Source: Bradyrhizobium sp. CCH5-F6
GTDB taxonomy: Bacteria; Pseudomonadota; Alphaproteobacteria; Rhizobiales; Xanthobacteraceae
Reading direction: 5' to 3'
Assembly: GCF_001556045.1 (NCBI RefSeq)
Contig: NZ_LSIC01000022.1
Span: 4,877-68,876, forward strand
Length of the DNA stretch: 64,000 nucleotides
Shown here: positions 43,940 to 53,434 of the stretch, one piece after another
How positions within the stretch are numbered: the stretch's first letter is position 1
How the letters are laid out: each line of letters opens with the position of its first letter
Program-made: the position numbers and the translations under genes
The notes under the pieces: model-generated
What the model was told of the DNA's origin: nothing
The model's input: only the letters and a program-made list of their open reading frames with translations
Database searches by the model: none

Positions 43940-44719
43940 ATGAAGCTATCCGGCAAGGTCGCCGCCATCACCGGCGCGGCGCGCGGCATCGGCAAGGCCT
44001 GCGCGAAGAGATTCCTGGATGACGGCGTCAAGGTCGTCATCTCCGATATCGATGCAGACGGCCTGGCGGCGACGGCCGCCGAGCTCGGCCGTCCCGATGC
44101 CTTGCGCACAATCGTCGGCAATGTCGCCAGGCGCGCTGACGTGGATCAGCTCGTCGCGACCGCCGTGAAGGAGTTCGGCCGGCTCGACATCATGGTCAAT
44201 AATGCGGGCGTGGCCCGCAACCGGGACATCCTCGACATTACCGAAGAGGAGTTCGACGAGATCATCGGCATCAACCTGAAGGGCGCGTTCTTCGGCGTGC
44301 AGGCGGCGGCCAGGCAGATGATCGCGCAGGGCGGTGGCGGGGTCATCATCAACATGTCCTCGGTGAATGCGCTGCTGGCGATCCCGGCGCTGGCGACTTA
44401 CGCGATGTCCAAGGGCGGCATGAAGCAGCTCACCTCGGTCGCCGCGGTGGCCCTGGCTCCGCACAATATCCGCGTGGTCGCGGTCGGGCCCGGCACGATC
44501 CTGACCGACATGGTGGCCTCATCCATCTACACCTCGGAGGAGGCCCGCAAGACCGTGATGTCGCGGACGCCCGCCGGCCGCGGCGGCGAGCCGAGCGAGG
44601 TGGCGTCGGTCGTGGCGTTCCTCGCCAGCGACGATGCGTCGTATATTACGGGCCAGACGATCTATCCGGACGGTGGAAGGCTGATCCTGAATTATACGGT
44701 GCCTGTGAAGGACAAGTAG
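43940..44719 (+). CDS. Short-chain dehydrogenase/reductase
   Basis: The 259-residue classical SDR has the cofactor motif ITGAARGIGKACAKR, the NNAG motif (MVNNAGVARNRD), the catalytic Ser-Tyr-Lys in MSSVNALLAIPALATYAMSK and the C-terminal GQTIYPDGGRLILN. An aspartate after the second strand (ISDIDADG) suggests NAD(H). It is the last gene of the operon and is followed by a tandem hairpin repeat. Confidence 0.9.
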   Translation: MKLSGKVAAITGAARGIGKACAKRFLDDGVKVVISDIDADGLAATAAELGRPDALRTIVGNVARRADVDQLVATAVKEFGRLDIMVNNAGVARNRDILDITEEEFDEIIGINLKGAFFGVQAAARQMIAQGGGGVIINMSSVNALLAIPALATYAMSKGGMKQLTSVAAVALAPHNIRVVAVGPGTILTDMVASSIYTSEEARKTVMSRTPAGRGGEPSEVASVVAFLASDDASYITGQTIYPDGGRLILNYTVPVKDK

Positions 44720-44737
44720 GAAGCGCGCTGCATCTCC

Positions 44738-44829
44738 GTCGTCATGCCCGGGCTTGACCCGGGCATCCACGTCTTCCGGCGATTGTCGCGATGCGTGGAT
44801 GGCCGGGACAAGCCCGGCCATGACGGCGT
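44738..44829. repeat. Tandem hairpin repeat between convergent genes
   Basis: Two perfect nine-base-pair hairpins follow each other: ATGCCCGGG-CTTGA-CCCGGGCAT (44744-44766) and ATGGCCGGG-ACAAG-CCCGGCCAT (44799-44821). This is a common Bradyrhizobium intergenic repeat type. Between the SDR (+) and IclR (-) genes it probably works as a bidirectional transcription stop. Confidence 0.7.
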
Positions 44830-44840
44830 GGCTCAGACTC

Positions 44841-45635
44841 TCACTCCGCCGCGACCGTCATGCCGTGGCCGAGCCGTTTCGAGATGCCGCCGGCGCAGTC
44901 GCGCAGCGCATGCGCGATCGGGCTGTCCCAGCGCGCATCGAACGTGCCTTCCGGCCCCATCGCGGTGATGACCAGCGCGACGTGGCCGGAATGGTCGAAC
45001 ACCGGCGCCGAGAATGCGTTGACGCCGGGCAGGGGATCGCCGAGCGCGCGGGCAAGGCCGTGCTTGCGGACTTCGGCGAGCATCTCGGCGACCTTCGCGC
45101 CTTTCACCGCGCGCTTCGGATTGTAGCCGACGCCGTGACGATCGAGCCCGCTTTCGAGCGCGGCAGTGATCGTCTTCTCCGGCAGGAACGCCGCAAAGGC
45201 GCGGCCCGTCGCGGTCTCCAGCAGTGCCATCACCGAACCGGCCCGCATCACGATATGCACCGGCTGGGCCGGCTCTTCGAGTTGCACCACGGTTGGACCG
45301 TACGTGCCCCAGACGGCGAGCGAGACTGCATGTCCGATCTGGTTCGCGAGCGCCGCGATCCTAGGACGCGCGATGCGCACGCCCGAGAGACGGCGCAGGC
45401 TGATCAGGCCGAGCTCCAGCGCCAGCGCGCCGATTTCGTAGCGGCCGGTGGTCTCGTCCTGCTCGATCAGGCCGATGCGGGAGAAGCTGGCGAGATAGGG
45501 ATGCGCCTTGGCGGGCGTCATGCCGGCTTCGCGGGCGAGATCGCGCAGCATCATCGGCTCGCCGCTCCTCGCGAGCGCGCGGAGCAATTCGCCGCCGACC
45601 TCGATCGACTGGATGCCGCGGCTTTCCCTCTTCAT
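44841..45635 (-). CDS. IclR-family transcriptional regulator
   Basis: The 264-residue protein has the N-terminal winged helix (GGELLRALARSGEPMMLRDL, then REAGMTPAKAHPYLASFSRI) and the IclR effector-binding domain with GNAR-like LARALGDPLPGVNAFSAPVF. IclR proteins usually control a neighbouring catabolic cluster in response to a small molecule. It is 17 bases after the flavoprotein gene on the same strand, so both are probably co-transcribed with the upstream binding protein. A likely target is this cluster and the convergent ThDP-enzyme operon. Confidence 0.9.
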   Translation of the reverse strand: MKRESRGIQSIEVGGELLRALARSGEPMMLRDLAREAGMTPAKAHPYLASFSRIGLIEQDETTGRYEIGALALELGLISLRRLSGVRIARPRIAALANQIGHAVSLAVWGTYGPTVVQLEEPAQPVHIVMRAGSVMALLETATGRAFAAFLPEKTITAALESGLDRHGVGYNPKRAVKGAKVAEMLAEVRKHGLARALGDPLPGVNAFSAPVFDHSGHVALVITAMGPEGTFDARWDSPIAHALRDCAGGISKRLGHGMTVAAE

Positions 45636-45652
45636 GCGCCTCCTGGCGTGGC

Positions 45653-47386
45653 TTACGCCGCGTTGCGCTTGGCGGCGTTGTCGGCGAGATGCCGGCCGGC
45701 AATGTAGCCGAAGGTCAGCGCCGGCCCAAGCGTGATGCCGGCGCCGGGATAGTTGCCGCCCATGATGCTCGCCATGTCGTTGCCGGCGGCATAGAGCCCG
45801 GGAATCACACGGCCCTCGGCGTCGAGCGCGCGGGCGTTCTCGTCGGTGACGATGCCGGCATAGGTGCCGAGATCGCCGACCACCATCTTGATCGCGTAAA
45901 ACGGCCCGTTCTCGATCGGCGCGACGCAGGGGTTGGGGCCGTGCATCGCGTCGCCCTGGTAGCGGTTATAGGCTTTCGAGCCCTTACCGAAGGCGGCATC
46001 GTGACCCAGCGGCGCGGTCGCATTGAACTGCCTGACCGTTTCGACGAACGCCTTGGCATCGATCCCGGCCTTGGCCGCCAGTGCCTCCAGCGTGTCGCCG
46101 CGCATGAGATAGCCGGTATTTAGGTGATGACCCAGCGGCATCGGGAAGGGCGGCACGCAGCCCAGGCCGTATTTGCGCAACGTCTTGTGATCGCAGACGA
46201 GGAAGGCCGCGATCTCCTCGCCGGGCCTGGCAGCCTTGATCATGGCCTGGACGAAGTCGTGATAGGAGTTGCCTTCATTGGCAAAACGTTTGCCGTCGCG
46301 CATCACCGCGATCACGCCGGGTTTGGCGCGATCGATGAAATGCGGCATCACGCCCTTCGAGCCGTCCTTGCGCGTGGTCAGCGACACCGGCACCCAGGCT
46401 GCCGCATTCGGCAGGCGATCCTCGACATGCCCGCCGGCGGCTTCCGCCAGACGCAGTCCATCCCCGGTGTTGCCGGTCGGCCCCGGCGAATAATGCTCGT
46501 TGCCGGTCGGTGCATGCGGAAACATCTTCTTGCGCCGTGCCACATCATGCGGAAAACCGCCGCAGGCGAGCACGACGCCCTGACGCGCACGCACGCGCAC
46601 GTCGCGTCCATCGCGCGAGACGATGGCGCCGGTGACGGTGCCATTCTCGACCGTCAGCTCGCGCACCGGCGAGGACAGCCACATCGGAATCTTCAGATCG
46701 AGCGCGGATTTTGCGAGACGCCCCGCCAGCGCGTTGCCGTTGGTCAGCGTCATGCCGCGGCCGTAGCGCAATACGTCCATCAGATGCCGCGACAGGCGCT
46801 TGGCGACGTAGGCCGCCGAGGTCAGCGACTTCGTCACCCGCATGAAATGGATGATCTCCTTGCCGCTTCCCAGCATCATGCCGAACACGGTCAGCTCGGG
46901 CAGCGGCATGCCCAGCGTCTTGATGAGGTCGCCGAGCTCGCGCCCGTCGAACGGGCGCGTCACCATGGAGCGGCCGCCCTGGGCGCCGCCGGGTGCCTCC
47001 GCGTGATAATCCGGAAACACCAGCGGCATGTCGAAGCGCAACGCGGTCTTGGAGGTGAAGAAATCGACCGCCTCGGGGCCGGCGCTCAGGAAGGCATCGA
47101 CGCGCGCGGCGTCGTAATTGTTGCCGGCTTCGTGGCGAAGATAGGTGCGGGCCTGTTCCGGCGTCTCCTCGATGCCGTAGGCTTTCGCCAGCGACGTCCC
47201 GGGAATCCAGAGCCAGCCGCCGGAGCGCGCGGTGGTGCCGCCGAAGCGCGGCTCCTTCTCGACGATCAGCACATCGAGGCCGCGATGGCGCGCGGTGATC
47301 GCGGCCGACATGCCGGAGCAGCCCGATCCGGCCACGAGCACGTCGCACTCGTAAGTCTCAATGGCGCTATGCTCGGTGCCGGTCAT
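45653..47386 (-). CDS. FAD-dependent dehydrogenase, 3-ketosteroid dehydrogenase/fumarate reductase type
   Basis: The 577-residue flavoprotein starts with the dinucleotide motif VLVAGSGCSGMSAAITARHR and EKEPRFGGTTARSGGWLWIP, and ends with GGNYPGAGITLGPALTFGYI. This layout is that of the FAD-binding-2 family, which includes 3-ketosteroid delta-1-dehydrogenases and fumarate reductase flavoprotein subunits. The substrate cannot be assigned; many such genes in Bradyrhizobium are annotated this way. It is eight bases after the binding-protein gene. Confidence 0.85.
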   Translation of the reverse strand: MTGTEHSAIETYECDVLVAGSGCSGMSAAITARHRGLDVLIVEKEPRFGGTTARSGGWLWIPGTSLAKAYGIEETPEQARTYLRHEAGNNYDAARVDAFLSAGPEAVDFFTSKTALRFDMPLVFPDYHAEAPGGAQGGRSMVTRPFDGRELGDLIKTLGMPLPELTVFGMMLGSGKEIIHFMRVTKSLTSAAYVAKRLSRHLMDVLRYGRGMTLTNGNALAGRLAKSALDLKIPMWLSSPVRELTVENGTVTGAIVSRDGRDVRVRARQGVVLACGGFPHDVARRKKMFPHAPTGNEHYSPGPTGNTGDGLRLAEAAGGHVEDRLPNAAAWVPVSLTTRKDGSKGVMPHFIDRAKPGVIAVMRDGKRFANEGNSYHDFVQAMIKAARPGEEIAAFLVCDHKTLRKYGLGCVPPFPMPLGHHLNTGYLMRGDTLEALAAKAGIDAKAFVETVRQFNATAPLGHDAAFGKGSKAYNRYQGDAMHGPNPCVAPIENGPFYAIKMVVGDLGTYAGIVTDENARALDAEGRVIPGLYAAGNDMASIMGGNYPGAGITLGPALTFGYIAGRHLADNAAKRNAA

Positions 47387-47394
47387 GTCTCACC

Positions 47395-48594
47395 TCATTT
47401 CTTCAGGAGCGGACATTTGGATTCGGAGACCGGGCGAAACGCGTCCTCGCCCTTCACGGTCTTGATGATGTCCAGATAGTCCCACGGCTCCTTCGATTGC
47501 TCGGGCTTCTTCACCTTGGCGAGATACATGTCGCGGATGACGCGGCCGTCCTCGCGCAACTTGCCGCCATGGACGAAGATATCCTCGATCGGCAGCTCGC
47601 GCATCTTCGCCATCACCTTGGCGGAATCGTCGGTGCCGGCGGCCTTGATGGCCTTCAGATAATGCAGAACCGAGCCGTAGACGCCGGTCTGGATCATGGT
47701 CGGCATCACCTTGGTGCGCTCGTAGAACTTCTTCGACCAGGCGCGGGTGGCCTCGTCCATGTTCCAGTAGGAGGCCGTGGTCATGTAGGTGCCCTGCGCA
47801 GCCTTCAGGCCGATCGCGTGCACGTCGGTGTCGAACATCAGGAGGCCGACCAGCTTCTGGCCGCCCTGGACCAGGCCGAACTCGCCGGACTGCTTGATGG
47901 CGTTGTCCGTGTCCTGGCCGGCATTGGCGAAGGCGACCACGTCGGATTTCGAGCTCTGCGCCTGGAGTGCGAAGGAGGAGAAGTCGGCGGTGTTGGTCGG
48001 ATGTTTCACGCCGCCGAGCACCTTGCCGCCCATCTCGTTGATGAAGCGCGTCGCGTCCTTCTCGAGCTGCTGGCCGAAGGCGTAGTCCGCGGTGATGAAG
48101 TACCAGGACTTGCCGCCTTCCTTGATGACGGCCGAGGCCGTCACCTTCGACAGCGCATAGGTGTCGTAGGTGAAATGCATCGTGTTCGGGCTGCACAGCT
48201 CGTCCGTCAGCGAGCTCGCGCCGGGACCCGAGAGCAGGGCGACCTTGCCCCGTTCGCGCACCATGTTGTGCACGGCGATTGCGATGCCTGAATTGGGGAT
48301 GTCGACGACGGCGTCGACCTTGCCGTTGTCGAACCAGCCGCGCACGATCTGCACGCCGACGTCGGTCTTCATCTGGTGATCGGCGCTGATGATCTCGATG
48401 GGCTTGCCGAGCACGGTCGGCCCGAACTCCTCCACCGCCATCTTGGCCGCTTCGACCGAGCCCGGCCCGCTGTTGTCGCGGCCCCAGCTCGACAGGTCCG
48501 TCAGCACGCCGATCCGCACTGCGTCGTCGGAGATCTGCGCAGAAGCAGCTGAAGTCATGGCCGCGAGCATGGCGCAGGCCAGAAGCCCTCTCAT
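47395..48594 (-). CDS. ABC transporter substrate-binding protein, branched-chain amino acid (LivK) type
   Basis: The 399-residue protein has a signal peptide (LLACAMLAAMTSAASAQ) and a type-I periplasmic binding fold opening VRIGVLTDLSSWGRDNSGPG. It belongs to the LivK-like group that binds aliphatic amino acids, amides or aromatic acids. No permease or ATPase gene lies near it, so it is an orphan component or works with a distant transporter. AGAGGAAACGACG precedes the ATG and a good promoter lies upstream. Confidence 0.9.
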   Translation of the reverse strand: MRGLLACAMLAAMTSAASAQISDDAVRIGVLTDLSSWGRDNSGPGSVEAAKMAVEEFGPTVLGKPIEIISADHQMKTDVGVQIVRGWFDNGKVDAVVDIPNSGIAIAVHNMVRERGKVALLSGPGASSLTDELCSPNTMHFTYDTYALSKVTASAVIKEGGKSWYFITADYAFGQQLEKDATRFINEMGGKVLGGVKHPTNTADFSSFALQAQSSKSDVVAFANAGQDTDNAIKQSGEFGLVQGGQKLVGLLMFDTDVHAIGLKAAQGTYMTTASYWNMDEATRAWSKKFYERTKVMPTMIQTGVYGSVLHYLKAIKAAGTDDSAKVMAKMRELPIEDIFVHGGKLREDGRVIRDMYLAKVKKPEQSKEPWDYLDIIKTVKGEDAFRPVSESKCPLLKK

Positions 48595-48648
48595 CGTCGT
48601 TTCCTCTCTTATTGAGCCGCTGGCGCGGCGGGCTTGTTCTGGCGGTAA

Positions 48649-48676
48649 ATTAGATACTGACGAATGAGTTTGTCAA
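48649..48676 (-). promoter_or_regulatory. Sigma-70-type promoter of the binding-protein operon
   Basis: Read on the minus strand, TTGACA (48671-48676) is followed by 16 bases and TCTAAT (48649-48654). This places the transcript start about 45 bases upstream of the binding-protein ATG. The -35 element is perfect. Confidence 0.65.
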
Positions 48677-48799
48677 TGGCGAATTTTGCGGGGGTCGGTT
48701 TCGACGATCGCCCGGCGACGCTTGGCATGTGCGCGCAATTGCCTCAGCACTATCACCGTGAGCGGCTTGTCCTTCGAAGCTTGAGGAGCCAAGGCGGAA

Positions 48800-48871
48800 G
48801 CAAAGCGATCCAGATCTTTCCGCGGAGGCATTCTGGATTGCTTCGTTGCAAGGGCTCCTCGCAATGACGGC
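48800..48871. repeat. Bradyrhizobium-type intergenic repeat
   Basis: The stretch with GCGATCCAGATCTTTCCGCG, then ATTCTGGATTGCTTCGTTGC and AAGGGCTCCTCGCAATGACG belongs to a repeat common between Bradyrhizobium genes. It sits in the 390-base gap between the divergent binding-protein and transporter genes. Confidence 0.5.
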
Positions 48872-48984
48872 GGTGGCAGTCGTGCGCAAAATCTCGCGCC
48901 GTATCGCGCGAGAGCCGACGCCTCCGCAGGTTGCAACGGCCGCTGCGATTGGCCATGATGCTCAAGGGAATCTTTGGGCAGGGC

Positions 48985-50286
48985 ATGACGGCAGCAGTGG
49001 GGGCCTCCGCTTCGGCGGAGAAAACGACGACGGCGCATGTGGTGTGGGCGAGCGCGCTCGGCACGGCCATCGAGTGGTATGACTTCCTGATCTACGGCAC
49101 GGCAGCAGCGCTCGTCTTCAACAAGCTGTTCTTTCCGAGCTTCGATCCCTTCGTCGGCACGCTCGCGGCGTTCTCGACCTATGCGGTCGGCTTCGTGGCC
49201 CGGCCGATCGGCGGCGCCATCATCGGGCATTACGGCGACCGGCTCGGCCGGAAGACCATGCTGGTCGCCACCATGATCGCAATGGGGCTCGGCACCTTCC
49301 TGATCGGCTGCCTGCCGACCTACAGCCAGATCGGCGTCTGGGCTCCAATCCTGCTCGTCATCCTCCGTTTCGTTCAGGGCATTGGGCTCGGGGGCGAGTG
49401 GAGCGGTGCGGTCGTGATGGTGGTCGAGCACGCCGGCAATCGACGCGGCTTCTACGGCAGCCTGGTGCAGGTGGGCTTTCCCGTCGGCGTTGCGGCCTCC
49501 ACCGGCATCTTCGGCCTGATGACGAAGCTGCCCGAGGCGGACTTCCTCAGCTGGGGCTGGCGCGTGCCGTTCCTGATCAGCATTCTGCTCGTCGGCATCG
49601 GCTTCATCGTGCGACTCAAGCTCGCGGAGACGCCTCACTTCAAGGAGATCGTCGAACGCAAGGAGGTGCTGGCGCAGCCGGCCCTCGACGTGCTGCGCCG
49701 CGACTGGCGCAGCTTTCTGCTGGCGATCGGCATCACGGTGTCGGAGGTCGGGCTCGCATATCTCCTCACCGTGTTCACGGTGGTCTACGCGACGACAAGG
49801 CTCGGTCTGCCGCGGCAGGTGATCCTGGATGCCGTGGTCTATGCCGCCATCGTCGAATTCGCGACGCTGCCGCTTGCCGGCTGGCTGTCCGACATCTTCG
49901 GGCGCAAGGCGCTGTATCTCGCCGGCGGCATCTTCTCGGTTGCGCTGGCCTTTCCGCTGTTCTGGTTCCTCGACACCAGGGAGCCGGCGCTGATCACGCT
50001 CGCGCTCGTCGTCACGATGACACTGACCCATGCGCTGCTGTTCGGACCGAAGGCCGCGTTCATGCCGGAGCTGTTCCGCACCCAGGTGCGCTACAGCGGT
50101 GCTTCGCTCGGCGCCAACGTCGCGGCGGCGCTGAGCGGCGGCTTCTCGCCGCTGATCGCGACCGCGCTGCTGGCCTGGGCCGGCTCGTACTGGGCGGTGT
50201 CGGTCTACATCATCGCGCTGTCGATCGTCACGATCATCTCGACGCTGCTGGCGCCGGAGACGGCGCGCGATGCGCTGAGATCCTGA
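48985..50286 (+). CDS. MFS transporter, metabolite:H+ symporter (MHS) family
   Basis: The 433-residue protein has about twelve membrane helices and the MHS signatures ASALGTAIEWYDFLIYGTAA and RPIGGAIIGHYGDRLGRK, plus GLGGEWSGAVVMVVEHAGNR. The family takes up organic acids and osmolytes such as citrate, ketoglutarate, proline/betaine and shikimate. The ATG at 48985 fits the normal family length; ATGs at 48955 and 48958 are alternatives. It may import the substrate of the neighbouring catabolic genes. Confidence 0.88.
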   Translation: MTAAVGASASAEKTTTAHVVWASALGTAIEWYDFLIYGTAAALVFNKLFFPSFDPFVGTLAAFSTYAVGFVARPIGGAIIGHYGDRLGRKTMLVATMIAMGLGTFLIGCLPTYSQIGVWAPILLVILRFVQGIGLGGEWSGAVVMVVEHAGNRRGFYGSLVQVGFPVGVAASTGIFGLMTKLPEADFLSWGWRVPFLISILLVGIGFIVRLKLAETPHFKEIVERKEVLAQPALDVLRRDWRSFLLAIGITVSEVGLAYLLTVFTVVYATTRLGLPRQVILDAVVYAAIVEFATLPLAGWLSDIFGRKALYLAGGIFSVALAFPLFWFLDTREPALITLALVVTMTLTHALLFGPKAAFMPELFRTQVRYSGASLGANVAAALSGGFSPLIATALLAWAGSYWAVSVYIIALSIVTIISTLLAPETARDALRS

Positions 50287-50348
50287 AGATCAATGCCCGC
50301 CGCCAGGGTGGCGGGGCGGGGGCCTCGAAATTTTTTCAGGCGGGCCTC

Positions 50349-50376
50349 TTGAAACCGATTTCCGGCTTTCTAAGTC
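50349..50376 (+). promoter_or_regulatory. Candidate promoter of the small heat-shock operon
   Basis: TTGAAA (50349-50354) is followed 16 bases later by TAAGTC (50371-50376). Genes with ROSE leaders are often transcribed from housekeeping-type promoters. CTTGAAA also resembles a sigma-32 -35 element, so the class is undecided. Confidence 0.35.
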
Positions 50377-50384
50377 GTTTTTCG

Positions 50385-50510
50385 CCGCGAGAGCGGTGTG
50401 CCGGATGCCAGAATCGGGTCCGGCACGGGCGCCGGACCGGTCTGCGGACCCCGTCTGAGACCCGGCCTTGCGCTCCTTCGTATCCATCTTGCTCTTTGGA
50501 GGACTTGGTT
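50385..50510 (+). promoter_or_regulatory. ROSE-type RNA thermometer upstream of hsp20
   Basis: The roughly 125-base leader has three hairpins. GTGCCGGA (50398-50405) pairs with TCCGGCAC (50419-50426), and GGTC pairs with GACC (50439-50450). The third is the ROSE core TTGCTCTTTGGAGGAC (50489-50504), in which the ribosome binding site GGAGGA is paired with the TTGCTC arm. The core and the following ACTTGGTTATG closely match ROSE elements of Bradyrhizobium small heat-shock genes, which melt at high temperature to allow translation. Confidence 0.85.
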
Positions 50511-50972
50511 ATGAGGACCAGTTTCGACTTTGCGCCCCTGTGGCGCTCCACCATCGGCTTCGATCATCTGGCCGACCTCGTCGACAGCACGCTGCGCCAG
50601 GCGACCGAGGACAACTATCCCCCCTACAACATCGAGCGTTCCGGCGAGGACCACTACCGGATCAGCCTTGCCGTGGCGGGCTTCGGCGTCAACGACATCA
50701 CGGTGACGGCCGAACAGAACGCCCTGACCATCGAAGGCCGGAAGCCCGAGACCGCCGCGCGCGAATACCTCTACCAGGGCATCGCCGCGCGTCCGTTCCG
50801 GCGCGTGTTCAACCTCGCCGACTATGTGCAGGTGAAGCAGGCCTCCTTCCAGGACGGGCTCCTGATCATCGACCTCGTCCGCGAGGTTCCGGAAGCCATG
50901 AAGCCGCGCCGGATTCCGATCGCGGGCGGAACACCTGCGGCATCGCAGATCGAGCAGAAGAAGGCTGCCTGA
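50511..50972 (+). CDS. Small heat-shock protein Hsp20 (IbpA/HspA type)
   Basis: The 153-residue chaperone has an N-terminal arm (DFAPLWRSTIGFDHLADLVD), the alpha-crystallin domain (about 38-125) with the class A opening YPPYNIERSGEDHYRISLAV and a C-terminal extension. It holds unfolded proteins during heat stress. Translation is probably controlled by the ROSE leader directly upstream. It is followed by a second Hsp20 gene 75 bases later, suggesting an operon. Confidence 0.93.
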   Translation: MRTSFDFAPLWRSTIGFDHLADLVDSTLRQATEDNYPPYNIERSGEDHYRISLAVAGFGVNDITVTAEQNALTIEGRKPETAAREYLYQGIAARPFRRVFNLADYVQVKQASFQDGLLIIDLVREVPEAMKPRRIPIAGGTPAASQIEQKKAA

Positions 50973-51047
50973 GGGCTCGATCGATTGAGTGGCGGAACGC
51001 GGCGCGCCATGCGCGTCCGCGCTTCCCGATGCATGGAGGAGAGAACC

Positions 51048-51539
51048 ATGGGTTTTCGTGATCTCATTCCCTGGTCGAGAAACCAGGAGCTTGCGCCGGC
51101 GCGCGAGAGTTTCGATCCGTTGCTGACGCTTCACCGCGAGATGAACCGTCTGTTCGACGACGTATTCCGCGGCTTCGGCACGAACAGCCTGTCGCCGTTG
51201 ATGGAGGGCCGTTTCGGCTGGCCGAAGGTCGAGCTCAGCGAGACCGACAAGACGCTGACCGTATCGGCCGAGCTTCCCGGCCTGACCGAAAAGGACGTCC
51301 AGGTCGAGATTGCCAATGGCGTGCTGACGGTCCGCGGCGAGAAGAAGGCAGAGCGCAACGGCGAAGGCAGGTACTTCACCGAGCGCTACTACGGCGCTTT
51401 CGAGCGGCAAATCCCGCTGGAGGGCGTCGAGGAGGACAAGGCCGAGGCGTCGTTCAGGAACGGCGTCCTCACCGTGTCGCTGCCAAAATCGGAGAAGGCA
51501 CGCGAAGGCGTCAAGCGCATCGCCATCAACACGCATTGA
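51048..51539 (+). CDS. Small heat-shock protein Hsp20 (second type)
   Basis: The 163-residue protein has a typical N-terminal part (REMNRLFDDVFRGFG) and an alpha-crystallin domain with VELSETDKTLTVSAELPGLT and VEIANGVLTVRGEKKAERNG, ending in GVLTVSLPKSE. It is of the more common Hsp20 class, unlike its neighbour. GGAGGAGAG precedes the ATG. Pairs of different Hsp20 proteins are found together in Bradyrhizobium heat-shock regions. Confidence 0.92.
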   Translation: MGFRDLIPWSRNQELAPARESFDPLLTLHREMNRLFDDVFRGFGTNSLSPLMEGRFGWPKVELSETDKTLTVSAELPGLTEKDVQVEIANGVLTVRGEKKAERNGEGRYFTERYYGAFERQIPLEGVEEDKAEASFRNGVLTVSLPKSEKAREGVKRIAINTH

Positions 51540-51547
51540 TGTCAAGC

Positions 51548-51576
51548 GGGACGGCGGCGATTGGCGCCGCCGTCCC
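51548..51576 (+). terminator. Strong hairpin after the second hsp20
   Basis: GGGACGGCGGCG (51548-51559) pairs perfectly with CGCCGCCGTCCC (51565-51576). No T-run follows, so it may slow or stabilise rather than stop the transcript; the next gene starts 51 bases on. Confidence 0.55.
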
Positions 51577-51626
51577 ATCGTCAACAAGCCCGTCCCCCCG
51601 GAAAGGAGCATGAGGGAGACACACCG

Positions 51627-51962
51627 ATGACCAACGTGAATATCGATCCCGGCGGCCTCAACCCGCTGTTTCACCCCGCGGCCCACTACGACTCGCCAGC
51701 CGACGTTCTCAATGCGCAGGAGCTCTCTTCGCCGGAGAAGCGCATCATCCTGTCGTCCTGGGCCTCCGACATGTACGCGGTCGAATCCTGTCCCGCCTTG
51801 CGCGAGATTCCCGGCATGAGCCACACGGTCCGGCTCGTCGATATCCTGGCCGCCTTGCGCAAGCTCGACGGCGACAATGACAATGACGACCCGCCGCGGG
51901 GCGGCGGCGTGCCGATGCGGCTGCGGCGGCCATGGGCCGCCGCAGAGAGGCGGGCCGCATGA
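51627..51962 (+). CDS. Small protein of the heat-shock module, unknown function
   Basis: The 111-residue protein has a conserved-looking middle part (SPADVLNAQELSSPEKRIIL, then SSWASDMYAVESCPALREIP) and a low-complexity Asp/Asn then Arg-rich tail. It has no signal peptide or membrane helix. Similar small proteins sit beside Hsp20 genes in related rhizobia by my recollection, but no function is known. GGGAG precedes the ATG closely. Its stop overlaps a further small open frame. Confidence 0.65.
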   Translation: MTNVNIDPGGLNPLFHPAAHYDSPADVLNAQELSSPEKRIILSSWASDMYAVESCPALREIPGMSHTVRLVDILAALRKLDGDNDNDDPPRGGGVPMRLRRPWAAAERRAA

Positions 51963-52075
51963 TGTTCACGCCCACCGTGCTCGGACTCGTGCTGCTCGGC
52001 CAATCCCTGGCCGCCTGGGCCGTTCCGTTTCTGGCCCTGCAGGGCTGGATCGTCGCCCCACGCGACGAAGGCTGA
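51959..52075 (+). CDS. Very small hydrophobic protein (38 residues), putative
   Basis: This frame starts with ATGATG overlapping the stop of the 111-residue gene. Its product is 38 residues, with a single hydrophobic segment of about 25 residues (VLGLVLLGQSLAAWAVPFLA) and a charged end. The coupled start and the membrane-like composition support it as a genuine small gene. It could be an inner-membrane stress peptide, but function is not known. Confidence 0.45.
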   Translation: MMFTPTVLGLVLLGQSLAAWAVPFLALQGWIVAPRDEG

Positions 52076-52123
52076 CGCCACGAAGGCCTCGACTATCCAC
52101 ACAACACAAAGCGGCAGGTGACG

Positions 52124-53233
<1,110 letters not shown>

Positions 53234-53434
53234 GTCTATCGCGCCGGCAAGGGTTCGAAACTCCTGAAAGCACGGCCGGAATCAGGGGCGTTCGCTCAGC
53301 ACGTCTCGCGCTGGTTGTCTGGCATGAAACGGGGTGCCCGAGTTCCATATGGCGATTGCCTCTTGTTGGCCGGCAAGCGAACGTCGTCACGCCATATTTC
53401 GGCGGGAGTGATCTGCCGAGAGGGAGGCGCTCCG

